64,000 nt of DNA from Enterocloster asparagiformis. GTDB taxonomy: Bacteria > Bacillota > Clostridia > Lachnospirales > Lachnospiraceae. Of this stretch, positions 42,793-55,479 are shown piece after piece (within the stretch, counting starts at the first letter, position 1; each line of letters starts with the position of its first letter). Under the pieces are notes generated by a model that worked only from the letters and a program-made list of their open reading frames with translations, was not told the origin of the DNA and searched no databases. The translations under genes and the position numbers were made by a program. Location of the stretch: positions 1 through 64,000 of the forward strand of contig JAGZSY010000021.1 in assembly GCA_018380885.1 (NCBI GenBank), in the 5' to 3' direction.

Positions 42793-42829
42793 GAGGAATC
42801 TTTTCCCGCGGGAGGAGATTCCTTTTTTT
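42793..42829 (+). terminator. Terminator after dehydrogenase gene
   Basis: GGAATCTTTTCC pairs with GGAGGAGATTCC, then a T-run. Confidence 0.75.
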
Positions 42830-42933
42830 GTAAAAAACAGGTGATAGTGGAGGATAAAGACCTGAAATGAGCTGTTTTTAACAGAAATGTGGGATGTTAT
42901 TAATGATTTTGTAATGAATTTGTCATATTTTCA

Positions 42934-42962
42934 TGTACAAATTGGAAAAACTGTGATATTAT
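42934..42962 (+). promoter_or_regulatory. Possible promoter for the lipoprotein glycosidase
   Basis: TGTACA (four of six match) and TATTAT, spacing 17. Confidence 0.4.
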
Positions 42963-43080
42963 ATTGAGAAACGACGGATGGGGTGAAAATCCGCTTGAAA
43001 ATACAGGCGTTTGCCTTTTAATATAGATTTCAAATGCCCTTCGGGGCGGAATAGAATATTGAGAAAGACAGAGGTTACGT

Positions 43081-44424
43081 ATGAGAAAGTGGATAGCGGC
43101 AGGCGTGCTTGCGCTCGCCTTGACCGGCTGCACCCGATACGAACCGGTGGAGGAATTCCCAGACATAGAGAACGACAGCGCCGCCGTCACGACGGCCCCG
43201 GAGGAGAGTACCGAGGCTGAGACGGAGGGCGGGGAGGAAGCGGTGATCTCCATCTCCGCGTACCCGGACAGGGAGCGCGTGAAGGTGAAGGGGATTTATG
43301 TCTCGGCCTATGTGGCCGGCACCGGCGATATGATTGACCGCATTATTGAGCAGATGGATCAGACGGAGTTAAACGCCATGGTCATCGACGTGAAGGACGA
43401 CCAGGGCAGGATCACCTTTGCCATGGATTCCCCCACGGTCAATGAAATCGGGGCGAGCAAGGTGTTTATCAACGATATGCCGGCTCTGATTCAAAAATTA
43501 AAGGATCACAATATTTACCCCATCGCCCGGGTGGTGGCGTTCAGGGACCCCTACCTGGCGGAGCAGAAGCCGGAGTGGAGCCTTCACGAGGCCGACGGAA
43601 GCATTTACCGGGACAGCAAGGGGCTGGCCTGGGTGAATCCCTACCGCCGGGAGGTGTGGGACTACCTGGTGGAGGTGGGAAAGAAAGCGGGGGAGATCGG
43701 ATTTTCCGAGATCCAGTTCGACTACATCCGTTTTGCTGTGGACCGCACCATGAAGAATGTGGTGTTTGACCAGGAGGACACCCAGGGGCGCAGCAAGGAG
43801 GAAGCCATCACTGAGTTTATCGGCTACGCCTACGACCAACTGGCCAGGGAGGGACTGATGGTGTCGGCCGACGTGTTCGGGACCATCATCCGCAGCGGGG
43901 AGGACGCGCAGGCCGTGGGCCAGGAGTACGGCGAGATGGCCAGGCATCTGGACTATCTGTGCCCCATGATCTATCCCTCCCACTATGGGGATGGGAATTT
44001 CGGCATCGAACACCCGGACATGCAGCCCTACGATACGATTTTGAATGCCTTAAAGGGCTCTAAAGCGGTTCTGGCCAAGGCGAAAGCGGAGAATGAAAAT
44101 GGCAGGCAGGCCATTGTGAGGCCCTGGCTTCAGGACTTTACGGCCTCCTACCTGAAGAACTACATTGATTACGGCGACGAACAGGTGCGCGCCCAGATCC
44201 AGGCGGTTTACGACGCGGGCTACGACGAGTGGCTGCTGTGGGACGCCGGGGTATCCTACCACTACGGCGGTCTTTTGACGCCGGAGGAGGCCGCCCGGGA
44301 GGAGAAGGAGATTCAGGAATCCAGAGCGGAGGCGGACCGGATCGAGGAGAGCCTGGCGGCTGAGTCTGCCGCAGCGGCCGAAAGCGGCGGCGAGACTGCC
44401 GGTGCGTCCGGCGCCGGGACATGA
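43081..44424 (+). CDS. Lipoprotein, putative glycoside hydrolase (DUF4015)
   Basis: A 447-residue lipoprotein. Signal peptide and lipobox: MRKWIAAGVLALALTGC, with Cys17 to be lipidated. After an acidic linker, residues 75-410 are a TIM-barrel-like putative glycosidase: VKGIYVSAYVAGTGDMIDR, NAMVIDVKDDQGRITF, EIQFDYIRFAVD, VSADVFGTIIR and WLLWDAGVSYHYG carry conserved acidic residues. DUF4015 proteins are predicted to act on a wall or exported polysaccharide; none is proven here. The C-terminus is Ala/Glu-rich. It lies on the outer face of the membrane. The DUF1653 gene follows 98 bases on. Confidence 0.87.
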   Translation: MRKWIAAGVLALALTGCTRYEPVEEFPDIENDSAAVTTAPEESTEAETEGGEEAVISISAYPDRERVKVKGIYVSAYVAGTGDMIDRIIEQMDQTELNAMVIDVKDDQGRITFAMDSPTVNEIGASKVFINDMPALIQKLKDHNIYPIARVVAFRDPYLAEQKPEWSLHEADGSIYRDSKGLAWVNPYRREVWDYLVEVGKKAGEIGFSEIQFDYIRFAVDRTMKNVVFDQEDTQGRSKEEAITEFIGYAYDQLAREGLMVSADVFGTIIRSGEDAQAVGQEYGEMARHLDYLCPMIYPSHYGDGNFGIEHPDMQPYDTILNALKGSKAVLAKAKAENENGRQAIVRPWLQDFTASYLKNYIDYGDEQVRAQIQAVYDAGYDEWLLWDAGVSYHYGGLLTPEEAAREEKEIQESRAEADRIEESLAAESAAAAESGGETAGASGAGT

Positions 44425-44522
44425 GAAATGATTGCCATGATATGGAGCCGACAGGGGGATTTCAGGGAAATCCCCCTGTTTCTTCCGCAGCGGTTAAAAA
44501 TGGACAGAGAGGAAGGACACAG

Positions 44523-45194
44523 ATGGAGAGAACACCCAGGCCGGGAGAATTTTACCGGCATTTTAAAAACAAGCTTTATCAGATTATTGGAATTGCATCG
44601 CACTCGGAGACAGGGGAGGCCATGGTGGTGTACCAGGCTCTCTACGGGGACTTCGGGCTGTACGTGCGCCCGCTGTCCATGTTTGTCAGCGAGGTGGACC
44701 GGGAGAAGTACCCGGACGCGGGCCAGAAATACCGTTTTGAGCGGGTGATACCGGGAGCCGCCGGGGAGGCGGAGGCCCCGGCGCGGGAACGGACTGCCAA
44801 AGCGGCGGGCCTGGCGCAGGAACGAATGGCCGGAGTGGCGGCGGATCCCGCGCGGGAACAAGCCGCCGGAGCCTTCTCGGTGTCCGCCTCTTCCGTGGAC
44901 GCGCCCGGTCCCGGCTGGGAAAACGCCCGGCCCGGTGAGTCCGGGCCGGACGAGCAGGCGGCGCCCAATCCGTATCTGATGGCGTTTCTGGAAGCGGAGA
45001 GCGTGAACGGCCAGTTGGAGGCTCTCAGGGCCATGGACGGCCATGTGGGACAGGAGGAGGTGGACTGCCTGCGGGTGGTGCTGGAGATGGCCCCCGGCGG
45101 CGGGAGCATATCTAAGCAGCTGACAGATATCAGGAAATATCTGGAAATGCAGCGCCGCTATGACGGTTCCCGCTTGCGGGATTCCCGGGAATAG
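44523..45194 (+). CDS. DUF1653 domain protein with long C-terminal region
   Basis: A 223-residue protein. Residues 6-65 are a DUF1653 domain (PGEFYRHFKNKLYQIIGIA, then MVVYQALYGDFGLYVRPLSMF). A low-complexity Ala/Glu/Arg/Pro region follows (about 85-150), then a helical C-terminal domain (NPYLMAFLEAESVNGQLEAL onward). Stand-alone DUF1653 proteins are usually 70-100 residues, so this one is extended. The ATG at 44523 follows GAGGAAGG. Function unknown; it sits directly ahead of uvrC. Confidence 0.82.
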   Translation: MERTPRPGEFYRHFKNKLYQIIGIASHSETGEAMVVYQALYGDFGLYVRPLSMFVSEVDREKYPDAGQKYRFERVIPGAAGEAEAPARERTAKAAGLAQERMAGVAADPAREQAAGAFSVSASSVDAPGPGWENARPGESGPDEQAAPNPYLMAFLEAESVNGQLEALRAMDGHVGQEEVDCLRVVLEMAPGGGSISKQLTDIRKYLEMQRRYDGSRLRDSRE

Positions 45195-45221
45195 GGTAAG
45201 ATAGTAGAGGGTGATGAACAG

Positions 45222-47123
45222 TTGTTTGATTTAGAAGAAGAGTTAAAAAAGCTTCCGGCCTCGCCGGGAGTCTATCTGATGCACAATAACCGGGACGAGA
45301 TAATCTATGTGGGCAAGGCCATCAGCCTGAAAAACCGGGTGCGGCAGTATTTCCAGAGCAGCCGCAACAAAACGGCCAAGATTGAGCAGATGGTGTCCCA
45401 CATCGCCTGGTTCGAATACATTCTCACGGACTCGGAGCTGGAAGCCCTGGTGCTGGAGTGCAACCTGATCAAGGAGCACAGGCCCAGGTACAACACCATG
45501 CTCAAGGACGACAAGACGTATCCATACATCAAGGCCACGGTAGGCGAGGAATTTCCCCGGCTGCTTTTTTCCCGCGACATGAAAAAGGACGGGAGGAGCC
45601 GGTATTTCGGCCCCTATACCAGCGCGGGAGCGGTGAAGGACACCCTGGACTTGATCCACAAGCTGTACCGGATCCGCACCTGCAACAGGAACCTGCCCCG
45701 GGATGTGGGAAAAGAGCGGCCCTGCCTGAACTATCACATCAAGCAGTGCGACGCTCCCTGCCAGGGCTACATTTCCCGGGAGGACTATCTGAAATCCTTC
45801 AGCCAGGCCCTGGACTTTTTGAACGGCCGCTACGCTCCGCTGATCAAATCCCTGGAGGAGAAGATGAACCAGGCCAGCGAGGCCATGGAGTTTGAGCGGG
45901 CCATCGAGTACCGGGAATTGCTGAACAGCGTCAAGCAGGTGGCCCAGAAGCAGAAGATCACCAGCAGCGGCCGTGAGGACCGGGACATCATCGCCATGGC
46001 CAGGGACGAGCAGGACGCGGTGGTGCAGGTGTTCTTTATCCGGGAGGGAAAGCTGATCGGCAGGGACCATTTCCACCTGCAGGCGGCTACGGCGGAGAAC
46101 GACGGGGAGATACTGGACAGCTTTATCAAGCAGTTCTACGCCGGCACCCCCTTCATCCCCCGGGAGCTGTGGCTGCAGACGCCCGTGGCGGACGAGGAGG
46201 TGATCAGCCGGTGGCTCACCGAGCGGCGGGGCCAGAAGGTGAAAATCGTGGTGCCGAAAAAGGGCGAGAAGGAGCGGCTGGTGGAGCTGGCGGCCCGCAA
46301 CGCGGCGCTGGTGCTCTCCCAGGACAAGGAGCGCATCAAGCGGGAGGAGCTGCGCACCATCGGGGCCATGAACCAGGTGGGCGGGCTGATCGGCCTGGAG
46401 GGCGTCCGGCGCATCGAGGCCTTCGACATCTCCAACACCAGCGGCGTGGAGTCCGTGGGTTCCATGGTGGTCTACGAGGACGGCAGGCCCAAGCGCAGCG
46501 ACTACCGGAAATTCAAGATTCGCACCGTAAAGGGGCCGGACGACTACGCCTCCATGCGGGAGGTGCTGACCAGGCGCTTCTCCCACGGCCTGCGGGAGGT
46601 GCAGGAGCACCGGGAGGCAGGCGAGGATTTGACGGTCGGCAGCTTTACCCGCTTCCCGGACCTGATCATGATGGACGGCGGCAGGGGTCAGGTGAACATC
46701 GCCCTGGAGGTGCTGGACGCGCTGGGCCTGGATATACCGGTCTGCGGCATGGTGAAGGACGACTTCCACCGGACCAGGGGGCTCTACTACAACAATGTGG
46801 AGGTGCCCATTGACCGGCACAGCGAGGGCTTTCGCCTGATCACCAGGATTCAGGACGAGGCCCACCGGTTCGCCATCGAGTACCACCGCAGCCTGCGGGG
46901 CAAGGGTCAGGTGAAATCCGTGCTGGACGACATTCCCGGCATCGGCCCCGCCCGGCGCAAGGCGCTGATGCGGGAGTTCAAGGATATCGAGGCCATCCGC
47001 GGCGCAGATGTGGAGACCTTGGCCAAGGTGCCTCAGATGAACGAGCGTGCTGCCCGGCAGGTCTACGAGTTTTTCCGCCGCCCGGCCACGTCCGAAGAGC
47101 CCCGGACTTCGGAAAATGTATGA
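45222..47123 (+). CDS. uvrC: Excinuclease ABC subunit C
   Basis: A 633-residue nucleotide excision repair nuclease. The GIY-YIG domain is at the start (GVYLMHNN with EIIYVGKAI), the UVR motif near 205 ([21 protein letters not shown]), the RNase H-like nuclease near 400 ([20 protein letters not shown]) and tandem helix-hairpin-helix near 565 ([17 protein letters not shown]). It makes both incisions around UvrB-bound damage. The start is a TTG at 45222, the only initiator compatible with the family N-terminus; a weak GAGGG precedes it. It is the first gene of the uvrC-hprK-murB-whiA-HPr run. Confidence 0.96.
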   Translation: MFDLEEELKKLPASPGVYLMHNNRDEIIYVGKAISLKNRVRQYFQSSRNKTAKIEQMVSHIAWFEYILTDSELEALVLECNLIKEHRPRYNTMLKDDKTYPYIKATVGEEFPRLLFSRDMKKDGRSRYFGPYTSAGAVKDTLDLIHKLYRIRTCNRNLPRDVGKERPCLNYHIKQCDAPCQGYISREDYLKSFSQALDFLNGRYAPLIKSLEEKMNQASEAMEFERAIEYRELLNSVKQVAQKQKITSSGREDRDIIAMARDEQDAVVQVFFIREGKLIGRDHFHLQAATAENDGEILDSFIKQFYAGTPFIPRELWLQTPVADEEVISRWLTERRGQKVKIVVPKKGEKERLVELAARNAALVLSQDKERIKREELRTIGAMNQVGGLIGLEGVRRIEAFDISNTSGVESVGSMVVYEDGRPKRSDYRKFKIRTVKGPDDYASMREVLTRRFSHGLREVQEHREAGEDLTVGSFTRFPDLIMMDGGRGQVNIALEVLDALGLDIPVCGMVKDDFHRTRGLYYNNVEVPIDRHSEGFRLITRIQDEAHRFAIEYHRSLRGKGQVKSVLDDIPGIGPARRKALMREFKDIEAIRGADVETLAKVPQMNERAARQVYEFFRRPATSEEPRTSENV

Positions 47124-47197
47124 AACACATGACAAGCATCACAAGTTGTGATAGTATGATAGAAGAAAATCAAGTTTTGATCAAAGGGGGTAAATTC

Positions 47198-48124
47198 ATG
47201 CATGGAGTAACCATCGCGGAAGTGATTGAAAAATTCAAACTCAAGAATACGACGCCGGAAATCGACGCTGAGAAGATTGTACTGACGCACCCGGATGTGA
47301 ACCGTCCGGCATTGCAGCTGACCGGTTTTTTTGACCATTTTGACCGGGAACGGGTTCAGATCATCGGATACGTGGAGCAGGCATATATTAATACCATGGA
47401 GCGGGAGCGCAAGCGCCAGATGTACGACAAGCTGACCTCCAGCCAGATTCCCTGCCTGGTATTTTCGCGCGGCCAGGACCCGGATGAGGACCTGCTGGAA
47501 TACTGCAACTACTACGGCGTTCCCTGCCTGGTTTCCGACAAGACCACTTCCTCCCTGATGGCGGAGATTATCCGCTGGCTGAATGTGAAGCTGGCGCCCT
47601 GTATCAGCATTCACGGCGTGCTCATCGACGTGTTCGGCGAGGGCGTGCTGATCATGGGCGAGAGCGGCATCGGCAAGAGCGAGGCGGCTCTGGAGCTGAT
47701 CAAACGCGGCCACCGTCTGGTTACCGACGACGTGGTGGAGATCCGCAAGGTCAGCGACGACACCTTAATCGGCTGCGCCCCGGATATCACCAAGCACTTT
47801 ATCGAGCTGCGGGGCATCGGGATCATCGATGTGAAAACCCTGTTCGGCGTCGAGAGCGTGAAGGATACCCAGTCCATCGATATGGTGATCAAGCTGGAGG
47901 ATTGGAGTAAGGATAAGGAGTACGACCGCCTGGGCCTGGAGGACCAGTACACGGAGTTTTTGGGCAACCAGGTGGTGTGCCACACCATCCCCATTCGTCC
48001 CGGCCGGAATCTGGCGATCATCGTCGAGTCCGCAGCCGTGAACTACCGTCAGAAGAAGATGGGCTACAACGCGGCCCAGGAGCTGTACAAGAGAGTGCAG
48101 GCCAATCTGGCTAAAGTTGAATGA
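47198..48124 (+). CDS. hprK: HPr kinase/phosphorylase
   Basis: A 308-residue enzyme that phosphorylates or dephosphorylates Ser46 of HPr in response to ATP, fructose-bisphosphate and phosphate. The N-terminal half is the DRTGG-like domain; Walker A is GESGIGKSEAALELI (about 152-160), and RGIGIIDVKTLFGV is the HPrK signature. The ATG at 47198 follows AAAGGGGG; an in-frame ATG at 47120 overlaps uvrC and lacks an SD. A single HPr-like gene in the same cluster is a candidate substrate. Confidence 0.96.
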   Translation: MHGVTIAEVIEKFKLKNTTPEIDAEKIVLTHPDVNRPALQLTGFFDHFDRERVQIIGYVEQAYINTMERERKRQMYDKLTSSQIPCLVFSRGQDPDEDLLEYCNYYGVPCLVSDKTTSSLMAEIIRWLNVKLAPCISIHGVLIDVFGEGVLIMGESGIGKSEAALELIKRGHRLVTDDVVEIRKVSDDTLIGCAPDITKHFIELRGIGIIDVKTLFGVESVKDTQSIDMVIKLEDWSKDKEYDRLGLEDQYTEFLGNQVVCHTIPIRPGRNLAIIVESAAVNYRQKKMGYNAAQELYKRVQANLAKVE

Positions 48125-48141
48125 TGGAGTGAGTAAATCGG

Positions 48142-49059
48142 ATGGAAGATTTGAAACAGAAACTGGAGGCCATACTGGTCTCTGAGCGGTCCTTCGTGAA
48201 GGAGATGGAGCCCATGAGCCGGCACACCACCTTCCGCATCGGGGGGCCGGCGGCGTTTTACGCGGCTCCGGGGGATGAAGCGGAGCTGGCGGCGCTTCTG
48301 CGGCTGTGCCGCCGGGAAAACGTGCCCGTGCGGATTTTAGGCAACGGCAGCAACCTTTTGGTCAGCGACCGCGGGCTGGACGGCGTGGTGGTCGCAATGG
48401 AAGAAAACTGGAACTACGGTGGGCTTTCCGGGGAGAATACCCTCCGGGCCGGCGCCGGGCTGCTGCTCTCCAGAGCGGCCGGCCTGGCGCTTAAGCATTC
48501 CCTGACCGGCCTGGAGTTTGCCGCCGGGATTCCCGGCACGGTGGGCGGGGCCGTGATGATGAACGCGGGCGCTTACGGCTCTGAGATGAAGAATGTGATC
48601 CTCTCCGTGCGGGTGATGGACCAGGAGGGCCAGGTCCGCGTCCTGGACGGCGGCCAGATGGAGTTCGGCTACCGGACCAGCTGTGTGGCCAGCTCGGGCT
48701 ACGTGGTCCTGGAGGCCGTCATGGCCCTTGAGCCGGGGGACGCTGGGGAGATTCGCGCCAGGATGGACGATCTGGCGGCCAGACGCAGGGAGAAGCAGCC
48801 TCTGGAGTTTCCCAGCGCGGGCAGCACCTTCAAGCGGCCGGCCGGCTACTTCGCGGGAAAGCTGATTCAGGACTCCGGGCTGCAGGGCCAGGTCCGGGGC
48901 GGCGCCCAGGTGTCGGAAAAGCACTGCGGCTTTGTGATCAACCGGGGCGGGGCCACTGCGGCCGACGTGCTTGAGCTGTGCGGCCACGTGCAGGCCACGG
49001 TGAAGGAAAAATTCGGCGTGGACCTGGAGATGGAGGTCCGCCGCTGGGGTGAATTCTGA
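48142..49059 (+). CDS. murB: UDP-N-acetylmuramate dehydrogenase
   Basis: A 305-residue FAD enzyme that reduces UDP-GlcNAc-enolpyruvate to UDP-MurNAc in peptidoglycan synthesis. It has the FAD-binding parts GNGSNLLVSDRGLDGVV and GIPGTVGGAVMMNAGAYG, FPSAGSTFKRP with the catalytic Ser, and HCGFVINRGGATAADV near the C-terminus. Length and motif set fit the type II (short) MurB of Firmicutes. It starts 17 bases after hprK. Confidence 0.96.
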   Translation: MEDLKQKLEAILVSERSFVKEMEPMSRHTTFRIGGPAAFYAAPGDEAELAALLRLCRRENVPVRILGNGSNLLVSDRGLDGVVVAMEENWNYGGLSGENTLRAGAGLLLSRAAGLALKHSLTGLEFAAGIPGTVGGAVMMNAGAYGSEMKNVILSVRVMDQEGQVRVLDGGQMEFGYRTSCVASSGYVVLEAVMALEPGDAGEIRARMDDLAARRREKQPLEFPSAGSTFKRPAGYFAGKLIQDSGLQGQVRGGAQVSEKHCGFVINRGGATAADVLELCGHVQATVKEKFGVDLEMEVRRWGEF

Positions 49060-49095
49060 CCCGTCAATGAGATTAAGCGAAACAGAGGTGAAGAA

Positions 49096-50055
49096 ATGTC
49101 GTTTTCTTCAGGAGTAAAGGATGAGCTGTCGCGCCAGTTAAACCCGGCGCGGCACTGCCAGATCGCGGAGATCGCCGCGATTTTAAGTCTTTGCGGGAAA
49201 ATAAAAATATCGGGCCAGGATCATTTTTCCATTGAAATTCACACAGAAAATGTGGCAGTTGCAAGAAAGTACTTTACATTATTAAAAAAAACATTTAATA
49301 TAGGTACTGATGTTTCAATTCGGAGAGGTGCATATCTGAAGCGAAACAGAACATATATTGTAGCAGTCCGGGAACATGAGGATGCCATCCGGGTGCTCCA
49401 GGCCACCAAGCTGCTCGACGAGCACGGGGAGGTGTCGGAGAACCTGTCGGTGGTGCGCAACATGGTGGTGCAGAATACCTGCTGCCGCCGGGCGTTTATC
49501 CGCGGCGCGTTTTTGGCTTCCGGTTCCATCAGCGATCCGGAAAAGTTTTACCATTTCGAGATTGTGTGTGCGACCAATGCGAAAGCAGAGCAGCTTAAGG
49601 AGCTGATTGCCACCTTTGATATAGAGGCGAAGATCGTCATGCGTAAGAAGTATTACGTGGTCTATATCAAGGAAGGCAGCCAGATTGTGGACATCCTCAA
49701 TGTGATGGAAGCGCCTGTGGCTCTGATGGAGCTGGAGAACATTCGGATTCTCAAAGAGATGCGCAACAGTGTGAACCGTCAGGTGAATTGTGAGACTGCC
49801 AATATCAATAAGACCGTGTCTGCGGCGGTGAAGCAGATGGACGACATCCGCTACATACAGACGACGATCGGTCTGGACGGGCTTCCTGACAATCTGCGGG
49901 AGATGGCCCTGGTCCGGCTGGAACTGCCGGACGCAACGCTGAAGGAGCTGGGAGAGGCGCTGAATCCGCCGGTAGGCAAGTCCGGTGTGAATCACCGGCT
50001 CAGAAAGCTGGGAATTCTGGCGGATGATCTGAGAGAGCGTTCTGAGAAACAGTAG
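49096..50055 (+). CDS. whiA: DNA-binding protein WhiA
   Basis: A 319-residue WhiA. The N-terminal two-thirds is a LAGLIDADG-like fold (KDELSRQLNPARHCQIAEIAA at the start, FIRGAFLASGSISDPEKFYHFEIV in the middle); the C-terminal third is a helix-turn-helix (LKELGEALNPPVGKSGVNHRLRKL). It is conserved in Gram-positive bacteria and affects cell division and sporulation. The usual upstream partners rapZ and yvcK are not here: murB is directly before it. An HPr-like gene follows, as in Bacillus. Confidence 0.95.
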   Translation: MSFSSGVKDELSRQLNPARHCQIAEIAAILSLCGKIKISGQDHFSIEIHTENVAVARKYFTLLKKTFNIGTDVSIRRGAYLKRNRTYIVAVREHEDAIRVLQATKLLDEHGEVSENLSVVRNMVVQNTCCRRAFIRGAFLASGSISDPEKFYHFEIVCATNAKAEQLKELIATFDIEAKIVMRKKYYVVYIKEGSQIVDILNVMEAPVALMELENIRILKEMRNSVNRQVNCETANINKTVSAAVKQMDDIRYIQTTIGLDGLPDNLREMALVRLELPDATLKELGEALNPPVGKSGVNHRLRKLGILADDLRERSEKQ

Positions 50056-50135
50056 GAACGGGTACATTCAGTAGAGGCATCAGAATGGGGGGCATGTGTA
50101 GCCCCGGCCCATTCACAGCAATGAGGAGGATAATT

Positions 50136-50384
50136 ATGTTAAAGAAAGTGATCACAATCAATGGACAGAGTGGTTTTGATGTCAAGCCGGTGGCGATGCT
50201 GGTACAGGTTGCAAGCCAGTATGAGAGCACGATCTATCTGGAGACAGGTTCCAAGCGCGTGAACGCCAAGAGCATTATGGGGATGATGACCCTGGCGCTT
50301 GCGAAGGGGGATGATATCCTGGTGGAGGCGGACGGCAGCGACGAGACCGCCGCTGTAGCTGAAATTGAAAAGTATCTGAGATAA
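50136..50384 (+). CDS. HPr-like protein lacking the phosphotransfer His (Crh-like)
   Basis: An 82-residue HPr fold protein. In HPr the motif is G-x-H-A-R-P; here it reads GFDVKPVA, so position 15 is Asp and the PTS phosphotransfer His is missing. The regulatory Ser is kept in NAKSIMGM (Ser46). Bacillus Crh has Gln at 15 and acts only through Ser46; this protein is equivalent in location (after whiA) and in loss of His15. It could be a co-effector for CcpA-type control, phosphorylated by the HprK three genes upstream. The ATG follows GAGGAGG. A terminator follows. It is not expected to carry sugar phosphate groups itself. Confidence 0.88.
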   Translation: MLKKVITINGQSGFDVKPVAMLVQVASQYESTIYLETGSKRVNAKSIMGMMTLALAKGDDILVEADGSDETAAVAEIEKYLR

Positions 50385-50405
50385 CCAGTGAATCTGATAG
50401 ATGGA

Positions 50406-50444
50406 AAAGGCCGTGCCGGTTCAGGCAAGGCCTTTATTTTTTGC
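50406..50444 (+). terminator. Terminator ending the hprK-HPr cluster
   Basis: AAAGGCC and GGCCTTT arms, then ATTTTTTG. Confidence 0.75.
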
Positions 50445-50493
50445 CTGTTTTATGGTAGACTTTATTTCATAAGTTGCTAAGGAGAGAAAACGA

Positions 50494-53979
<3,486 letters not shown>

Positions 53980-54071
53980 AATAGCGTTGAGCATTTAATG
54001 AGAAAAGAGATTCATGTCAAGAAGGCATTGGGAGCGCACGGCGCTCATAGAATCAAAGGAGGTAAATTGCT

Positions 54072-55046
54072 ATGGCAAAGGCAGTAAAGACCATCGGTGT
54101 ACTCACAAGCGGCGGGGATGCGCCGGGAATGAATGCGGCCATTCGCGCAGTGGTGCGGGTGGCGATCAGCAAGGGTCTTAAGGTAAAGGGAATTATGAGG
54201 GGCTATGCGGGCCTGCTGGAAGAGGAAATCGTGGATATGGACAGCACCAGCGTTTCCGATATCATCAACCGCGGCGGCACGATTCTCTATACCGCCAGAT
54301 GCAAGGAATTTACCACAGCGGAAGGCCAGCAGAAGGGCGCGGAGATTTGCCGCAAGCACGGCATCGACGGCATGGTGGTGATCGGCGGCGACGGCTCCTT
54401 CCGCGGCGCGGGAAAGCTTTCCGCCCTGGGAATCAACACCATCGGGCTTCCGGGCACCATTGACCTGGACATCGCCTGCACGGACTACACCATCGGATTC
54501 GACACCGCGGTGAACACGGCCATGGAAGCCATCGATAAGATCCGCGATACCTCCACCTCCCACGAGCGCTGCAGCATCGTGGAGGTAATGGGGCGCAACG
54601 CCGGCTACATCGCCATGTGGTGCGGCATCGCCAACGGAGCCGAGGACATTCTGCTTCCGGAGCGCTACGACGGTAACGAGCAGGCGCTGATCAACCGGAT
54701 CATCGAGAACCGCAAGCGCGGCAAAAAGCACAATATCATCGTCAACGCCGAGGGCATCGGCCACTCCACCTCCATGGCAAAGCGCATCGAGGCAGCCACG
54801 GGCATTGAGACCCGGGCCACGATCCTGGGCCACATGCAGCGCGGCGGCACCCCCACCTGTAAGGACCGTGTGTACGCGTCCATCATGGGTTCCCGGGCAG
54901 CGATCCTGCTGAGCGAGGGCAAGAGCAACCGGCTGGTGGCTTACAAGCACGGCGAGTTCGTGGATTACGATATCCAGGAGGCCCTGAACATGACCAAGGA
55001 CATCCCGGATGAGCAGTACGAGGTTGCAAAGCTGCTGGTGCGCTGA
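54072..55046 (+). CDS. pfkA: 6-phosphofructokinase, ATP type
   Basis: A 324-residue glycolytic kinase. GVLTSGGDAPGMNAAIRA is the ATP/F6P site, GGDGSFRGA has the Gly typical of ATP use (PPi enzymes have Asp), and TSHERCSIVEVMGRNAGYIA with ILGHMQRGG are normal. One motif differs: PGTIDLDIACTD, where most enzymes have PGTIDNDxxGTD. The two catalytic Asp residues stay, but the Asn between them is Leu. It is probably active. AAGGAGG is just upstream. HprK and the HPr-like protein a few kb away suggest joint control of carbon flow. Confidence 0.93.
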   Translation: MAKAVKTIGVLTSGGDAPGMNAAIRAVVRVAISKGLKVKGIMRGYAGLLEEEIVDMDSTSVSDIINRGGTILYTARCKEFTTAEGQQKGAEICRKHGIDGMVVIGGDGSFRGAGKLSALGINTIGLPGTIDLDIACTDYTIGFDTAVNTAMEAIDKIRDTSTSHERCSIVEVMGRNAGYIAMWCGIANGAEDILLPERYDGNEQALINRIIENRKRGKKHNIIVNAEGIGHSTSMAKRIEAATGIETRATILGHMQRGGTPTCKDRVYASIMGSRAAILLSEGKSNRLVAYKHGEFVDYDIQEALNMTKDIPDEQYEVAKLLVR

Positions 55047-55125
55047 CGCACGCCGGCACAAATAGAACACGATAAAGTCCGCCGCCTCTGGCCGCGGGCT
55101 TTTCAAGCATGAAGGCGGTTTATAT

Positions 55126-55479
55126 ATGGAAGAAAACACAGTGCTCTGCGGGGCCAATTCCTACGAGCAGAAATATTATTTTAATCAGGACTTCGATTCG
55201 CTGCCTGATTCGGTGAAGCGGGAGCTGCAGATCATGTGCGTGCTCTATACCGAGGACGTGGGCGGAATCCTGACCCTGGAGTTTGAGCCGGACGGGAACC
55301 TGGAGTTCAAGGTCACGGCGCCGGAGGAGGACTACCTCTTTGACGAGATCGGAAGCGTTTTAAAGATCAAGCAGTACCAGGAGGAGAAGCGTGAGCTGCT
55401 GGAATCCCTGGAGCTCTACTACCGGGCGTTTTTCCTGGGCGAGGATGTGGACGCCCTGCCGGAGGCGGAGGAAGCATGA
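55126..55479 (+). CDS. DUF6145-like small protein
   Basis: A 117-residue acidic soluble protein (NSYEQKYYFNQDFDSLPDSVKRELQ at the start, FEPDGNLEFKVTAPEEDYLFDEIGS in the middle). I believe it belongs to DUF6145, common in Lachnospiraceae before dusB, but this is memory, not a search. Its stop overlaps the dusB start as ATGA, so it is coupled to tRNA modification. A weak GAAGGCGG precedes its ATG. Confidence 0.68.
   Translation: MEENTVLCGANSYEQKYYFNQDFDSLPDSVKRELQIMCVLYTEDVGGILTLEFEPDGNLEFKVTAPEEDYLFDEIGSVLKIKQYQEEKRELLESLELYYRAFFLGEDVDALPEAEEA

Larger units (their letters stand above)
42745..43080 (+). other. Gap before glycosidase gene
   Basis: Holds the dehydrogenase terminator, then an AT-rich stretch with a plausible promoter. 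The leader from that promoter is about 110 bases. No gene seen. Confidence 0.5.

Noticed and set aside
45243..47135. 630-residue open frame antisense to uvrC
   Set aside because: It is the complement of a GC-rich real gene, with His/Leu/Val-rich shadow composition and no SD; uvrC has full family motifs.
54045..55157. 370-residue open frame antisense to pfkA
   Set aside because: Shadow of pfkA; composition is typical for a reverse-complement frame and there is no SD.
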